From Leucothrix mucor DSM 2157 (GTDB lineage Bacteria; Pseudomonadota; Gammaproteobacteria; Thiotrichales; Thiotrichaceae), in the NCBI RefSeq assembly GCF_000419525.1, contig NZ_ATTE01000001.1, forward strand, positions 868,001 through 932,000: 64,000 nucleotides of DNA, written 5' to 3'. Shown piece after piece: positions 36,895 through 45,592 of this stretch. The number at the start of each line of letters is the position of its first letter. The first letter of the stretch is position 1. Under the pieces are notes generated by a model. The model worked only from the letters and a program-made list of their open reading frames with translations, ran no database searches and had not been told where the DNA came from. The position numbers and the translations under genes are program-made.

Positions 36895-36907
36895 TTGGTA
36901 TTACCGA
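36895..36907. promoter_or_regulatory. GntR/LldR-type operator O2
   Basis: Reads TTGGTATTACCGA, one mismatch from the palindrome. It lies just downstream of a predicted lldP promoter whose -35 TTGACA is at 36934-36939 on the minus strand. Confidence 0.7.
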
Positions 36908-37073
36908 AGGAGTCTCTATGAAGCCTCTTTTTTTGTCAACAGAGTAGTGAAGAATTAATATTAATATTCTAAGTAATAGATTGAAGCCTTGTTACCGCTA
37001 ACTATCAACAGATTAGCACTGATTTTGGGGCTGAGGCTTGCAAACTGTTCTCATCTATTTTAGTATCGCCTAA

Positions 37074-37086
37074 TTGGTAAGACCAA
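37074..37086. promoter_or_regulatory. GntR/LldR-type operator O3
   Basis: Reads TTGGTAAGACCAA, a perfect match with flanking AA/AT symmetry, 78 bases upstream of the lldD start. Together with O1 and O2 on the other side of the control region it would allow looping, as described for E. coli lldPRD. Confidence 0.75.
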
Positions 37087-37164
37087 ATTTTCGATTGTAA
37101 AAAGCATAGGTTGTGAAATAGATTGTCTGACAACCGCTTGCCGTATCAAAACAGAGGAGAAATC

Positions 37165-38307
37165 ATGAGTGTAATTTGTGAACTGGAAGACCTACGCCGA
37201 CTTTATCACCGTCGGGTTCCTAAGATGTTTCAAGGCTACTGTGAGTCCGGCTCCTGGACACAGCAAACACTGGCTGAGAACACGAGTGATTTTAAAGATA
37301 TTCGTTTCCGGCAGCGGGTCGCCCGCGACTTAACCCCACGCACGCTGAAAACCACGATGGTAGGCCATGATGTCAATATGCCATTAGCGATTGCTCCGGT
37401 TGGTTTATTAGGCATGCAGCATGCGGACGGCGAGATTCATGCCGCCCGGGCTGCTGAAAAATTCGGTGTACCTTTCACGCTTTCCACCATGAGTATTTGC
37501 TCGATGGAAGTGGTCGCTGAAGCAACCCAGTCGCCATTCTGGTTTCAGCTGTATGTGCAGCGCGATCGAGACTTCACCAAACAGCTGGTTGAGCGCGCTA
37601 AAGCGGTCGAATGCTCTGCCTTAGTGGTCACACTCGATTTACAAATTATTGGTAAGCGCCATGCCGATCATCGCAATGGGATGACGGCACCACCTCGCTT
37701 AACGATTCCGAATATCCTCGATATTGCCCGCCGTCCGCGTTGGGCGCTGAATATGCTGAAAACAAAAAATCGTGAGTTCGGCAATATCCAAGGCTGTACT
37801 ACCGGCGTTGACGATATGGGCGATCTAATGAAATGGACCGCCAACAGCTTTGATCACAAATTAAACTGGGATGACATTAAGCGCTTCCGTGATATGTGGG
37901 ATGGCCCGTTAATCATTAAGGGCATCATGGAAAGTAGTGATGCTGAAGAATGTGTGAAGCTGGGCGCAGAGGCGATGGTGGTTTCTAACCATGGCGGGCG
38001 GCAATTAGATGGCGCACGTTCATCGATTTCGGTACTGCCGGAAATTGTCGAGAAAGTCGGGAATGATATTGAAGTCTGGATGGATGGTGGTATTCGTTCC
38101 GGACAAGATATTATCCGCGCACGCGCGCTGGGTGCCAGAGGTGTGATGGTTGGCCGCCCGATGGTTTATGGCTTGGGTGCGATGGGTGAGGCGGGTGTGC
38201 AGCGCATGTTGGAAATATTCCATGAAGAAGCTGAGCTGACGATGGCCTTTATCGGGCACCGGGATATTGAATCAGTCTGTGCTGATGATATTGTAATGGG
38301 GCGTTAA
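37165..38307 (+). CDS. lldD: L-lactate dehydrogenase (FMN-dependent, quinone-linked)
   Basis: A 380-aa member of the FMN-dependent alpha-hydroxyacid dehydrogenases, oxidising L-lactate to pyruvate at the membrane. Landmarks: PLAIAPVGLLGMQHADGE, QLYVQRDRDF, TLDLQIIGKRHADHRNG, LIIKGIMES, the active-site SNHGGRQLDG and the phosphate-binding DGGIRSGQDIIRARALGARGVMVGRP. GAGGAGA precedes the ATG at 37165; an in-frame start 14 codons earlier lacks such a site. Glycolate or mandelate oxidase activity is possible in the family, but pairing with lldP and LldR-type operators supports lactate. Confidence 0.93.
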   Translation: MSVICELEDLRRLYHRRVPKMFQGYCESGSWTQQTLAENTSDFKDIRFRQRVARDLTPRTLKTTMVGHDVNMPLAIAPVGLLGMQHADGEIHAARAAEKFGVPFTLSTMSICSMEVVAEATQSPFWFQLYVQRDRDFTKQLVERAKAVECSALVVTLDLQIIGKRHADHRNGMTAPPRLTIPNILDIARRPRWALNMLKTKNREFGNIQGCTTGVDDMGDLMKWTANSFDHKLNWDDIKRFRDMWDGPLIIKGIMESSDAEECVKLGAEAMVVSNHGGRQLDGARSSISVLPEIVEKVGNDIEVWMDGGIRSGQDIIRARALGARGVMVGRPMVYGLGAMGEAGVQRMLEIFHEEAELTMAFIGHRDIESVCADDIVMGR

Positions 38308-38363
38308 GCCGCTCTGTAGTCCTGATTTTGTATTAGGCGGAGCATTATAAGCAGGGGTGATGT

Positions 38364-38402
38364 CAGTCTGCCGAGTAGGAAATACTTGGCGGACTGATTT
38401 TC
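38364..38402 (+). terminator. Terminator after lldD
   Basis: A 14-bp stem with two G-T pairs (38364-38377 with 38383-38396) followed by ATTTTCCTT, 57 bases after the lldD stop. Confidence 0.7.
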
Positions 38403-38489
38403 CTTCTGGATAATTAATATTATGTTAAAAGATGGTGCCATCGACTACTCATGTCTAAGGTGCACCGCTTTTGCTGAGAATTTAAATTA

Positions 38490-39356
38490 ATGCTCTCTAT
38501 CTTCATCAAATCCTTTAAAAACTGGTTTAGTAACGACCCATTTATGCACAGCGCTGCAGCGGCTTATTACGCCATTTTCTCTTTCCCCGGCTTACTGATT
38601 ATCACTACCGCCGTTGCGGCATTTGCCTTTGACCAGCAGCAGGTGGAAACCGAGGTCATGGGCAAAATCAGTCAGATGTTAGGCGCTGAAACGGCGCAAA
38701 ATATCGGTGAAATAGTCGAGGAAACGCAACGTGAAAATAGGGATGTCTGGGCTTTCGTGATCGGGCTGTTAACGCTATTTTTTGGCGCGACAGGTTTATT
38801 TGCTCAAATACAAACCTCGCTAAATCATATTTTTGAAGTCGAGGTAAAAGAAACGGCCGGTGTTTGGAGCTTTATCAAAACCAGACTCATCTCGTTTGGC
38901 ATCATTCTGATCTTGGGGCTTTTGTTGTTGATGTCACTATCGTTAACGGCGCTGATTACTTTGTTGAATGATTGGATTTCCTTGAGCTTTTCGGCGGTGT
39001 TTTCGGCGCTTATTTTTGTGGTCAATATTCTGATTTCATTTTCTATTGTCACTGTGCTATTTACCTTGATCTACAAGATTTTGCCGGATGCTAAGCTGGC
39101 ATGGCGCTCTGCATTGATGGGTGGTGTGGTTGCGACTATTTTCTTTAAAATCGGTGAGCAGGTACTGAATTTATACTTTGAGATGGCAGAGCCTGAGTCC
39201 AGTTTTGGCGCGGCGGGGTCGTTGGTATTGCTCATGTTGTGGGTCTCTTATTCCTGCATGATTCTGTTTATGGGGGCTGAGTTTTGTAAGGAATACGAGC
39301 AGGATAAATACGGCCATGCCATTACGCCGAGCGAGATCGCTGAGCACAGTGAATAG
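38490..39356 (+). CDS. YihY/BrkB-family inner-membrane protein
   Basis: A 288-aa polytopic membrane protein of the YihY/virulence factor BrkB family (formerly annotated RNase BN). Six hydrophobic segments are visible. The N-terminal HSAAAAYYAIFSFPGLLIITTAVAAF and the C-terminal FGAAGSLVLLMLWVSYSCMILFMGAEFCKEYE are family signatures. The function of the family is not settled. It is monocistronic and ends at a strong terminator. Confidence 0.9.
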   Translation: MLSIFIKSFKNWFSNDPFMHSAAAAYYAIFSFPGLLIITTAVAAFAFDQQQVETEVMGKISQMLGAETAQNIGEIVEETQRENRDVWAFVIGLLTLFFGATGLFAQIQTSLNHIFEVEVKETAGVWSFIKTRLISFGIILILGLLLLMSLSLTALITLLNDWISLSFSAVFSALIFVVNILISFSIVTVLFTLIYKILPDAKLAWRSALMGGVVATIFFKIGEQVLNLYFEMAEPESSFGAAGSLVLLMLWVSYSCMILFMGAEFCKEYEQDKYGHAITPSEIAEHSE

Positions 39357-39361
39357 ATAGC

Positions 39362-39398
39362 AAAAAGGCGAAGACCATGCCGATCCTCGCCTTTTTTT
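39362..39398. terminator. Bidirectional terminator between YihY and the MBL gene
   Basis: A hairpin with arms AAAAAGGCGA (39362-39371) and TCGCCTTTTT (39387-39396) gives a U-tract on either strand, between convergent genes. Confidence 0.88.
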
Positions 39399-39417
39399 AA
39401 TGGTACTTAAATCAGGC

Positions 39418-40284
39418 TTACCACTTCATTTCGCCCATGTGTACTTTCGCACCAATATCTAGCGAAAGCGGGGCTTCTGGCGCAGGGTAGGCTGCCATCA
39501 TTTTCTCGATTAGCTCTGCGCTATTGCTGCTGGATTTCTTGGCTTCATTAAACGTTTTCAGGTAGTCCTGAGTGTGTGTAATGGTTGCGGCAGTCAGCTC
39601 AGTGCCGGCTTTCATGTGGCCAGGCACCACGATTTCAGGGTTCAGCGCCAGCATTTCATCCAGTTGTGCAGTCCATGCATTCAGCGACTCATCGGTTTGA
39701 CTGTCAGCGGTCCAAACGTGCATATCGCCGTAGATGGCAACATTACCCAATATCGCTTTGCTGTCGGCAATCCATAGGTAAGGGCGGTCGGCCAATTCGC
39801 CGGTGGTGCCGCGAATGTCGATCGTGTGGCCATCCAGCGTGATTTGGTCTTTGTTATAAGCCGATGGCACGACGGGATTGACCGGTGCATTTGCGCCCAT
39901 TTTTGGCCCCCAAAATGCAATCTTACCTGCCAGCTTTTTCTCAATTTCTGCTTTCACTGCTGGTGTGGCGATAATCTGTGCTTTTGGAAATAACTCGTGC
40001 AACACTTCAGCGCCGAAGTAGTAGTCAGGATCGGCTTGGCTGATAAAAATCGTTTTCAGTTCTTTGCCAGAGTCCATGACTTTTGCGGCAATTCTCAGCG
40101 CATCGGCTTTGGTAAATCCAGCATCCACCACCATGGCTTCGGTATCGCCATACACAACGGTGGAGTTCACATTGAAGCTATTGTCATCGGCGTTGTACAC
40201 ATCAAATTTCAGAGTGGATGGCGCGGCAAATGCGGTGTTGGCGGCTAATAATGCGGTCGTAGCTATCAGGCTTAATGTTTTCAT
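39418..40284 (-). CDS. Exported metallo-beta-lactamase-fold protein with altered metal site
   Basis: A 288-aa protein with a signal peptide (to about residue 20) and the MBL fold: strand VYGDTEAMVVDAGFTKADALRIA, then the position of the HxHxDH metal motif, IFISQADPDYYFG (residues 80-91), and VVPGHM with a later His. At the metal motif Q83 and Y88 replace the usual histidines and D85 the middle one; only D87 is kept. It is therefore unlikely to hold two zinc ions in the usual way. It diverges from a LysR gene, which may regulate it. Confidence 0.8.
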   Translation of the reverse strand: MKTLSLIATTALLAANTAFAAPSTLKFDVYNADDNSFNVNSTVVYGDTEAMVVDAGFTKADALRIAAKVMDSGKELKTIFISQADPDYYFGAEVLHELFPKAQIIATPAVKAEIEKKLAGKIAFWGPKMGANAPVNPVVPSAYNKDQITLDGHTIDIRGTTGELADRPYLWIADSKAILGNVAIYGDMHVWTADSQTDESLNAWTAQLDEMLALNPEIVVPGHMKAGTELTAATITHTQDYLKTFNEAKKSSSNSAELIEKMMAAYPAPEAPLSLDIGAKVHMGEMKW

Positions 40285-40394
40285 TGTCTGTTTCCTTTCA
40301 GGGGAGTGATTCGATGGAGTGAATCATAGTGAATTGTTATGCTCAGAAAAATGCCTGATAATGTGCTTCATTGTTTCTTAAATCGTGCAAATAA

Positions 40395-41282
40395 ATGGAT
40401 AGATTAATCGCCGCTAAAGTGTTTGTGGATGTGGCTTACACGCGAAGTTTCACCAATACTGCTGAACGCTTAGAGGTGTCGCGCCCCATGGTGACGCGCT
40501 ATATCGAAGCCATGGAGGATTGGTTGCAGACACGCTTGCTACACCGAACTACGCGCAAGATTTCATTAACGACCACAGGCGAGGCTTGCTTAAAACAAGT
40601 TGAGATTTGGCTGGAGCAGGCTGAGGACTTGAGTACCTTTGCTAGGCCGAGCGATGAGCTATCCGGCAGTATTCGCCTCGCGGTGAGTATGTCATTCGGC
40701 TTTTCGCAATTAATGCCAGCGGTGCATGAGTATATGCAGCGGCATCCCAAGGTGAGCATTGATATTGACTTGCAGGACTCGGTCACGGATTTAGTCGAAC
40801 AGCGCATCGATCTGGCGATTCGCATTGCCTCGGCTCCAGACCCTTCGCTCATCGGCAAACCCATCGCCGTGTGTGAGTCGGTGCTGGTGGCATCGCCTGA
40901 TTATTTGGCGGGTAAACCAGCCGTTCGGGTACCGAGTGACCTGGTGGGTCATGACTGCTTGGGCTATAAAAACTTCGGACGCCATGTGTGGCACTTATCT
41001 AAAAAAGAGCAGTTTGAATCGGTGGATATTGAATGCCGCTTAACGGCGAATGAGGCGACGGCTTTGCTACATGCCGCCCTGTGTGGTGCGGGGATTTCAT
41101 TACAGCCAACCTATCTGGTGAATGGCTATATTAAAGCAGGGCAGTTGGAGGCATTACTGCCTGATTGGAAGCCGAATGATATGAAGGTGTACGCCTTGTA
41201 CTCCTCGCGCAAGCATTTGCTGCCTACCGTGCGGGCTTTAATTGACTTCCTTGAGGATTACTTTCGGCGCAATGCTTGGTAG
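40395..41282 (+). CDS. LysR-family transcriptional regulator
   Basis: A 295-aa regulator of the PecT/DmlR-like branch: N-terminal HTH MDRLIAAKVFVDVAYTRSFTNTAERLEVSRPMVTRYIEAMEDWL, linker, and periplasmic-binding-protein-like effector domain (LSGSIRLAVSMSFGFSQLMPAV..., DLAIRIA). It diverges from the MBL-fold gene with 110 bases between, so that gene is the most likely target. Confidence 0.9.
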   Translation: MDRLIAAKVFVDVAYTRSFTNTAERLEVSRPMVTRYIEAMEDWLQTRLLHRTTRKISLTTTGEACLKQVEIWLEQAEDLSTFARPSDELSGSIRLAVSMSFGFSQLMPAVHEYMQRHPKVSIDIDLQDSVTDLVEQRIDLAIRIASAPDPSLIGKPIAVCESVLVASPDYLAGKPAVRVPSDLVGHDCLGYKNFGRHVWHLSKKEQFESVDIECRLTANEATALLHAALCGAGISLQPTYLVNGYIKAGQLEALLPDWKPNDMKVYALYSSRKHLLPTVRALIDFLEDYFRRNAW

Positions 41283-41291
41283 TTTTGTGCT

Positions 41292-41969
41292 TCACTCACG
41301 GCCAAACAAACAGGCTTCGCCACTTTCCAGCCACAGGGGATATTTAAGCATGGCCCGCGCAAATAAGCGGCTTTGTAAGTGATGATCCAGCCAACGCTGT
41401 AAGTTGGTATACGGCTCATCCCGAAACAGTTGCCGATTCACTTTGGAGAACTGACGCACAAAGGGCAGCAGGGCGTAATCCAGCAAACTTGGCGTTGGTC
41501 CCATCAAAAATTCATGCTCCGCTAAGCGACTTTCCAAGCGTTGAATAAATGGCTCACAGGCTAATCGGTCAGCCGCTTCAGCCTCATTATGAAATCGCTT
41601 GGAGCGTTTGTATTTTTCTAAGCTGGGCTTAAATTCATCATCATTTTCGGTGATGACTTGAAGCATTTCAGCTAAGGCGTCAGGCTGGTCGGAATACAGC
41701 AAGTTTTGCGGATCATTCCGTTTGAGCGCCCAGAGCATAATATCCAAACTTTCATCGACGATGGTATCAGCATCGACCACTAACACCGGCACAGTGCCTT
41801 TCGGCGAGTCGATTAACATCTCTTCCGGTTTATTGTTCATGGTGATTGCACGAATCATCACCGCCTGCTCAGACAGCAAAATCCCCAATCTCGCACGCAT
41901 CGCATAAGGGCAATATTGCAGGGAGTACAAGATCGGTAATGCTGTGTCTGGAGCAGTCGTATCTGTCAT
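41292..41969 (-). CDS. Glutathione S-transferase family protein
   Basis: A 225-aa protein with thioredoxin-like N-terminal domain LPILYSLQYCPYAMRARLGILLS and the cis-Pro strand KGTVPVLVV, followed by DESLDIMLWAL (glutathione gamma-Glu binding) and an all-helical C-terminal domain. The CPYA motif suggests a Cys-type enzyme like GrxB or Omega/Beta GSTs, which act as thiol transferases. The ATG at 41969 is preferred over a TTG five codons upstream. Confidence 0.88.
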   Translation of the reverse strand: MTDTTAPDTALPILYSLQYCPYAMRARLGILLSEQAVMIRAITMNNKPEEMLIDSPKGTVPVLVVDADTIVDESLDIMLWALKRNDPQNLLYSDQPDALAEMLQVITENDDEFKPSLEKYKRSKRFHNEAEAADRLACEPFIQRLESRLAEHEFLMGPTPSLLDYALLPFVRQFSKVNRQLFRDEPYTNLQRWLDHHLQSRLFARAMLKYPLWLESGEACLFGRE

Positions 41970-42019
41970 AAATGAGTGACTCAATAATCCGTTGTTAAGT
42001 AGGCCAAACGCATCAGCCG

Positions 42020-44320
42020 TTAAAGCCCTTGGCTGTACTGCGCGTTAGTCGAGACGGTAATCATTTTGCTTAAGTGCTGCTGTGCCAGCATCGGGTCGCT
42101 GTCATCACGTTGGCTAATAAATTGCTCAAAGTATTTAATCAATTGCGCCTTATCCGGCTCCGCTTTTGAGCCTGCACCTATATTGGTGAGGTCAATAAAG
42201 AACTCATCAAATAAGCCCGCTAAATCATTCACGATGTCGAAATTTAAGAACTGCTCATCGTTGTAAATACTTGGGTAGCCGCCGCGTTGTTTATCAACCG
42301 CAAACGACACGCCTTTCACATTGGTGATGGTGGTCGCCTTTTTGCACTTCAACATGCAGCCATCTTCAATGCTTGGCTTGTTGCAGCCCACGGTTTGCTG
42401 GAAGAAGCACTGGCGGCTAGTCATCATCAAAATCGGATGATAGATGCTGTAGAGCAATTTGAAATTATCAGGGCGTGCAATATTGCGAATCTGCAGTTGA
42501 TTAATCTCATTAGAAATAAAGGCACCGGCGCAGTTTAATTCTTCTTTTAAGGTCAGCAGCGCGTAGGAGTTGGTGGTGTTGAGGAATGGTCCGGCAATCC
42601 ACTCAATGCCCATTTCATAAGCTTTATAAGCAACCCCGGTGTTATTACTGACAATGCGCTCAGGGCGAACGCGCTCCAGCAAGCGCACAGATTCATCGTA
42701 GTCCTTGCCGATTAATACTGCGGGGAACCATGGGATCAAACGCGGATTTTCTAAAAAGATATCGATGTGTTTATCGCAGTCTTTTTTCCAGCTTTCAGGC
42801 AGCTTGAAATACACATCGGCTTCGGTGAGATCGCATAAAAGAATGTCTTTTACATCCGCAATCAAAATCGACATGGATGGCGTTGCAGAAGCGGCGGCTT
42901 TTACTTCAAGCTTAGGCACTTCGACATTTGGAATCAGCGCCACCGAGTTATTGAGTAGGGTAGCGGCTTCATTTTTCAGTGCGGTTAACTCTTTTAGTGG
43001 CAGGCTTAGATCGGCGGCTAAATCAGTGCAATCAAATTCCTCAAGCGCATAGTCACTAGTGGCGAAGTTCTTGAAGCTTTTCTCCAGAACGGCTTGAGTG
43101 ATCGACAGTTTGTTCGCCACGCTGAGGGTGGATTCGGTGTGCAGGGTGTAAGTTTTATTAGTCTCACCGCTATCCATGCTATCCATGTTATCGCCACCAT
43201 CGCCAATGGTCATGGTTAAGCATAGAGGCTCATCCAGCTTGCCAGAGAAGCGTAGCGTTAGCGCGAGTTTGGCAATGCTCAGGTATTTGATCTTTTCAGT
43301 AAGCTCATCGCCCAACGCATTCTTTTTGGAATACAGGTCTTTTTTGACTTCATCGATGTGCTTAATGGAGGTTGCTGAATGAATCTTAACCGCATGCTGA
43401 ACACTGTAGTCACGAGGGCTATCAATGAACATATCCTTGGTCAGGTCGCCCTTTAAAAATGAGTTGGTAAAGTCACGGTTAAACACGCGATGCAGGTTGG
43501 AGTCATCTGACAATAACTTACCCGTTGCCACAAATTGATCGACCTGCTTGCGCCAGGTATCGGTCACGGTATACACGTAATGTGCGCCCTTAATGCGACC
43601 TTCAATTTTCAAGGAATCGACCTTTGCATCCACCAATTCCGGCAGATCAAAGTAGGCGGAGTTGTCTTTTAAATTCAGCGGGAAGCGATGCCCTTCAGCG
43701 GTGATCTCATATTCATCACGACAGGCTTGGCTGCAACGTCCGCGATTACCGGAGTTACCCACGCTCACCGAGCTGGAGTAGCATTGACCGGAAAATGCAA
43801 TACACAGTGCGCCATGTACAAACACTTCGGTCAGCATATTGTGATCATGGGCCAAGGCCGTTAATGATTTTATCTCGGGAAGGTTCAGCTCACGCGATAA
43901 GTTCAAACGGGATGCGCCAATTTTGGCCAAGAACAAAATCTGGCCTTCATTGTGCGTGGTCATTTGAGTGGAGGCATGGATGTCGAGTGTCGGGAAGTAC
44001 TTCTTAACTAAGTTAAAAATCCCCAAATCCTGAACAATGATGCCATCAATACCGGAGTTAACCAGCTTATTTAACAGCTTGATCAGCTGGGGTAACTCCT
44101 GCTCTAAGATCACCACGTTTAAGGTTAAGAATACTTCGCAATCGTATTTGTGTGCTAAGCGTAAAACGCCAATCAACTCATCGTAGGAAAGGTTGGAGGC
44201 ACGGTTGCGCGCGTTGAACGCATCTAAACCGCAGTACACCGCATTCGCGCCGGCAATTACAGCGGCTTTAATGGCTTCAACATCGCCACCGGGCGCTAAT
44301 AACTCAATCTTTCTACTCAT
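42020..44320 (-). CDS. rlhA: U32-family protein, RlhA-like (23S rRNA hydroxylation)
   Basis: A 766-aa member of the U32 family. It starts MSRKIELLAPGGDVEAIKAAVIAGANAVYCGL and carries the Fe-S cysteine array LCIAFSGQCYSSS...GRCSQACR, typical of RlhA, TrhP and UbiU/V. The middle corresponds to the DUF3656-type insert of RlhA, which hydroxylates C2501 of 23S rRNA in E. coli from prephenate-derived chemistry. It is about 110 residues longer than E. coli RlhA, with an extra C-terminal domain holding another Cys cluster (CFFQQTVGC...GCMLKCKK). That cluster is unusual, so assignment to RlhA itself rather than a paralogue is moderate. Confidence 0.75.
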   Translation of the reverse strand: MSRKIELLAPGGDVEAIKAAVIAGANAVYCGLDAFNARNRASNLSYDELIGVLRLAHKYDCEVFLTLNVVILEQELPQLIKLLNKLVNSGIDGIIVQDLGIFNLVKKYFPTLDIHASTQMTTHNEGQILFLAKIGASRLNLSRELNLPEIKSLTALAHDHNMLTEVFVHGALCIAFSGQCYSSSVSVGNSGNRGRCSQACRDEYEITAEGHRFPLNLKDNSAYFDLPELVDAKVDSLKIEGRIKGAHYVYTVTDTWRKQVDQFVATGKLLSDDSNLHRVFNRDFTNSFLKGDLTKDMFIDSPRDYSVQHAVKIHSATSIKHIDEVKKDLYSKKNALGDELTEKIKYLSIAKLALTLRFSGKLDEPLCLTMTIGDGGDNMDSMDSGETNKTYTLHTESTLSVANKLSITQAVLEKSFKNFATSDYALEEFDCTDLAADLSLPLKELTALKNEAATLLNNSVALIPNVEVPKLEVKAAASATPSMSILIADVKDILLCDLTEADVYFKLPESWKKDCDKHIDIFLENPRLIPWFPAVLIGKDYDESVRLLERVRPERIVSNNTGVAYKAYEMGIEWIAGPFLNTTNSYALLTLKEELNCAGAFISNEINQLQIRNIARPDNFKLLYSIYHPILMMTSRQCFFQQTVGCNKPSIEDGCMLKCKKATTITNVKGVSFAVDKQRGGYPSIYNDEQFLNFDIVNDLAGLFDEFFIDLTNIGAGSKAEPDKAQLIKYFEQFISQRDDSDPMLAQQHLSKMITVSTNAQYSQGL

Positions 44321-44570
44321 TGTGACAACTCGCTTAATTCAGGGTACTGACTGTGCAGTCTATTTGGAGCTGAAGTTTAGCGGGAAGCTCGCGGTATTGC
44401 TATGTGGCAAAGTTATAACTCCGTAATGATGACGCGATGCGGCTAGATTTCTTTAGCAAAATCCTCACAAGCAAAACTTGAGTTGCTTAATTTTACGGCT
44501 ATCGACAGTTTGCTGCCAATCGTCCTTAGATGGATTCAAATTGCTCAAGCGACCCGTTAAACAACGTATA

Positions 44571-44587
44571 CAGTAAAACTTTTACTG
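44571..44587. promoter_or_regulatory. Palindrome upstream of the heme-oxygenase-like gene
   Basis: A perfect 8-bp inverted repeat around one base, CAGTAAAA-C-TTTTACTG. It lies within the 342-base noncoding stretch 44321-44662, 76 bases before the start codon, so it is an operator candidate. Nothing else was recognised in that stretch. Confidence 0.4.
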
Positions 44588-44662
44588 ATTACATGGGTTC
44601 AGAAATTGCGGGGAGCATGCTCTATTCCTAAGCTTCGTTATCTCAACTAAGGATAGTTAAAC

Positions 44663-45541
44663 ATGGATTTAATACGTCAAAATGTCATAAAAGAAATGAT
44701 CGAAAGCGTCGGCCAAGCGACTTGGAATGAGAACATGTTGTTTGTGGGTGAGCTGGTTGATTTGGTTAAAAATCACAGTATTAAACAGCACCCGATTGTG
44801 GCTGATTTGGGGGATAGCCAGTTCACATTGCAGCAGATGCAAACGATGCACATGGAGTATCGTGAAATCGTGCACATCTTCACCGATGCTTTATTAATGG
44901 CACAGTTCCAATCGAGCCGTGTTGAAAATGTTATGAAGCCAGGCAGCAAGGCTTATGCTCGATTTTTACTAACACTGAACACACTGGATGAGTTTGGGTT
45001 TCATTACAAAATCGGCGAGCCATGCCATTTCCAAGGCACGCCTCAAATGTCTCATTTGATCCTGTTTGAAAACTTGATGACAGATCTGGGGATTACCGAT
45101 GAAGACAGACAGGTATTTGAACCATCAGCGATGACGATGAAGCTTAAGCAGTGCTTCTTGGCGGCTTATGATGACTATCCATTACTGCTGACCTTACTGG
45201 CCATTGCTGAGGAGATTGTGATGATCTTTAGCCCTGTGATGCGCTTAAATACTGGTGCGCTGGGGATTCCGGTTGAGAAGGGCTACTACCAAGTACATGG
45301 GGTGTCTGATGATGAGGAGAATAATGCTTGTGATGACTTCCACCAGAATGATCTGTGGTTGATTTTGGCGCAAGGGGCCGGTGGCTTTGATAAGGAATCG
45401 TTGAAGGCTAATACCCAAGAGTTTATCGATCTTTGGGAAGATTTTTGGTCGCAGAGCTTTTCGGTGAATGAGATCGCGTCGATGCGTCGTCCAATATCGC
45501 AGATTGGTGAAGTGAATCAGGCTGGGGCTGCGGCGCATTGA
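44663..45541 (+). CDS. Heme-oxygenase-like (diiron oxidase type) protein
   Basis: An all-helical 292-aa protein that I place in the heme-oxygenase-like diiron superfamily (PqqC/CADD/UndA fold) from spaced acidic and His residues: E68 and H71 (YREIVH), E110/H114 (LDEFGFH), E183-E184 (AIAEEIV), and the C-terminal H212...D216...D224..H227 (YYQVHGVSDDEENNACDDFHQND), which resembles the third metal-binding helix. Such enzymes use O2 to cleave C-C or C-N bonds in small molecules. It is monocistronic. The metal ligands are proposed, not proven, and the substrate is unknown. Confidence 0.55.
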   Translation: MDLIRQNVIKEMIESVGQATWNENMLFVGELVDLVKNHSIKQHPIVADLGDSQFTLQQMQTMHMEYREIVHIFTDALLMAQFQSSRVENVMKPGSKAYARFLLTLNTLDEFGFHYKIGEPCHFQGTPQMSHLILFENLMTDLGITDEDRQVFEPSAMTMKLKQCFLAAYDDYPLLLTLLAIAEEIVMIFSPVMRLNTGALGIPVEKGYYQVHGVSDDEENNACDDFHQNDLWLILAQGAGGFDKESLKANTQEFIDLWEDFWSQSFSVNEIASMRRPISQIGEVNQAGAAAH

Positions 45542-45592
45542 TTTAGGCGTTTTTGGCTTTGAGTGAGTCGTTTTAGTGGCCGGTGAGTTTGT

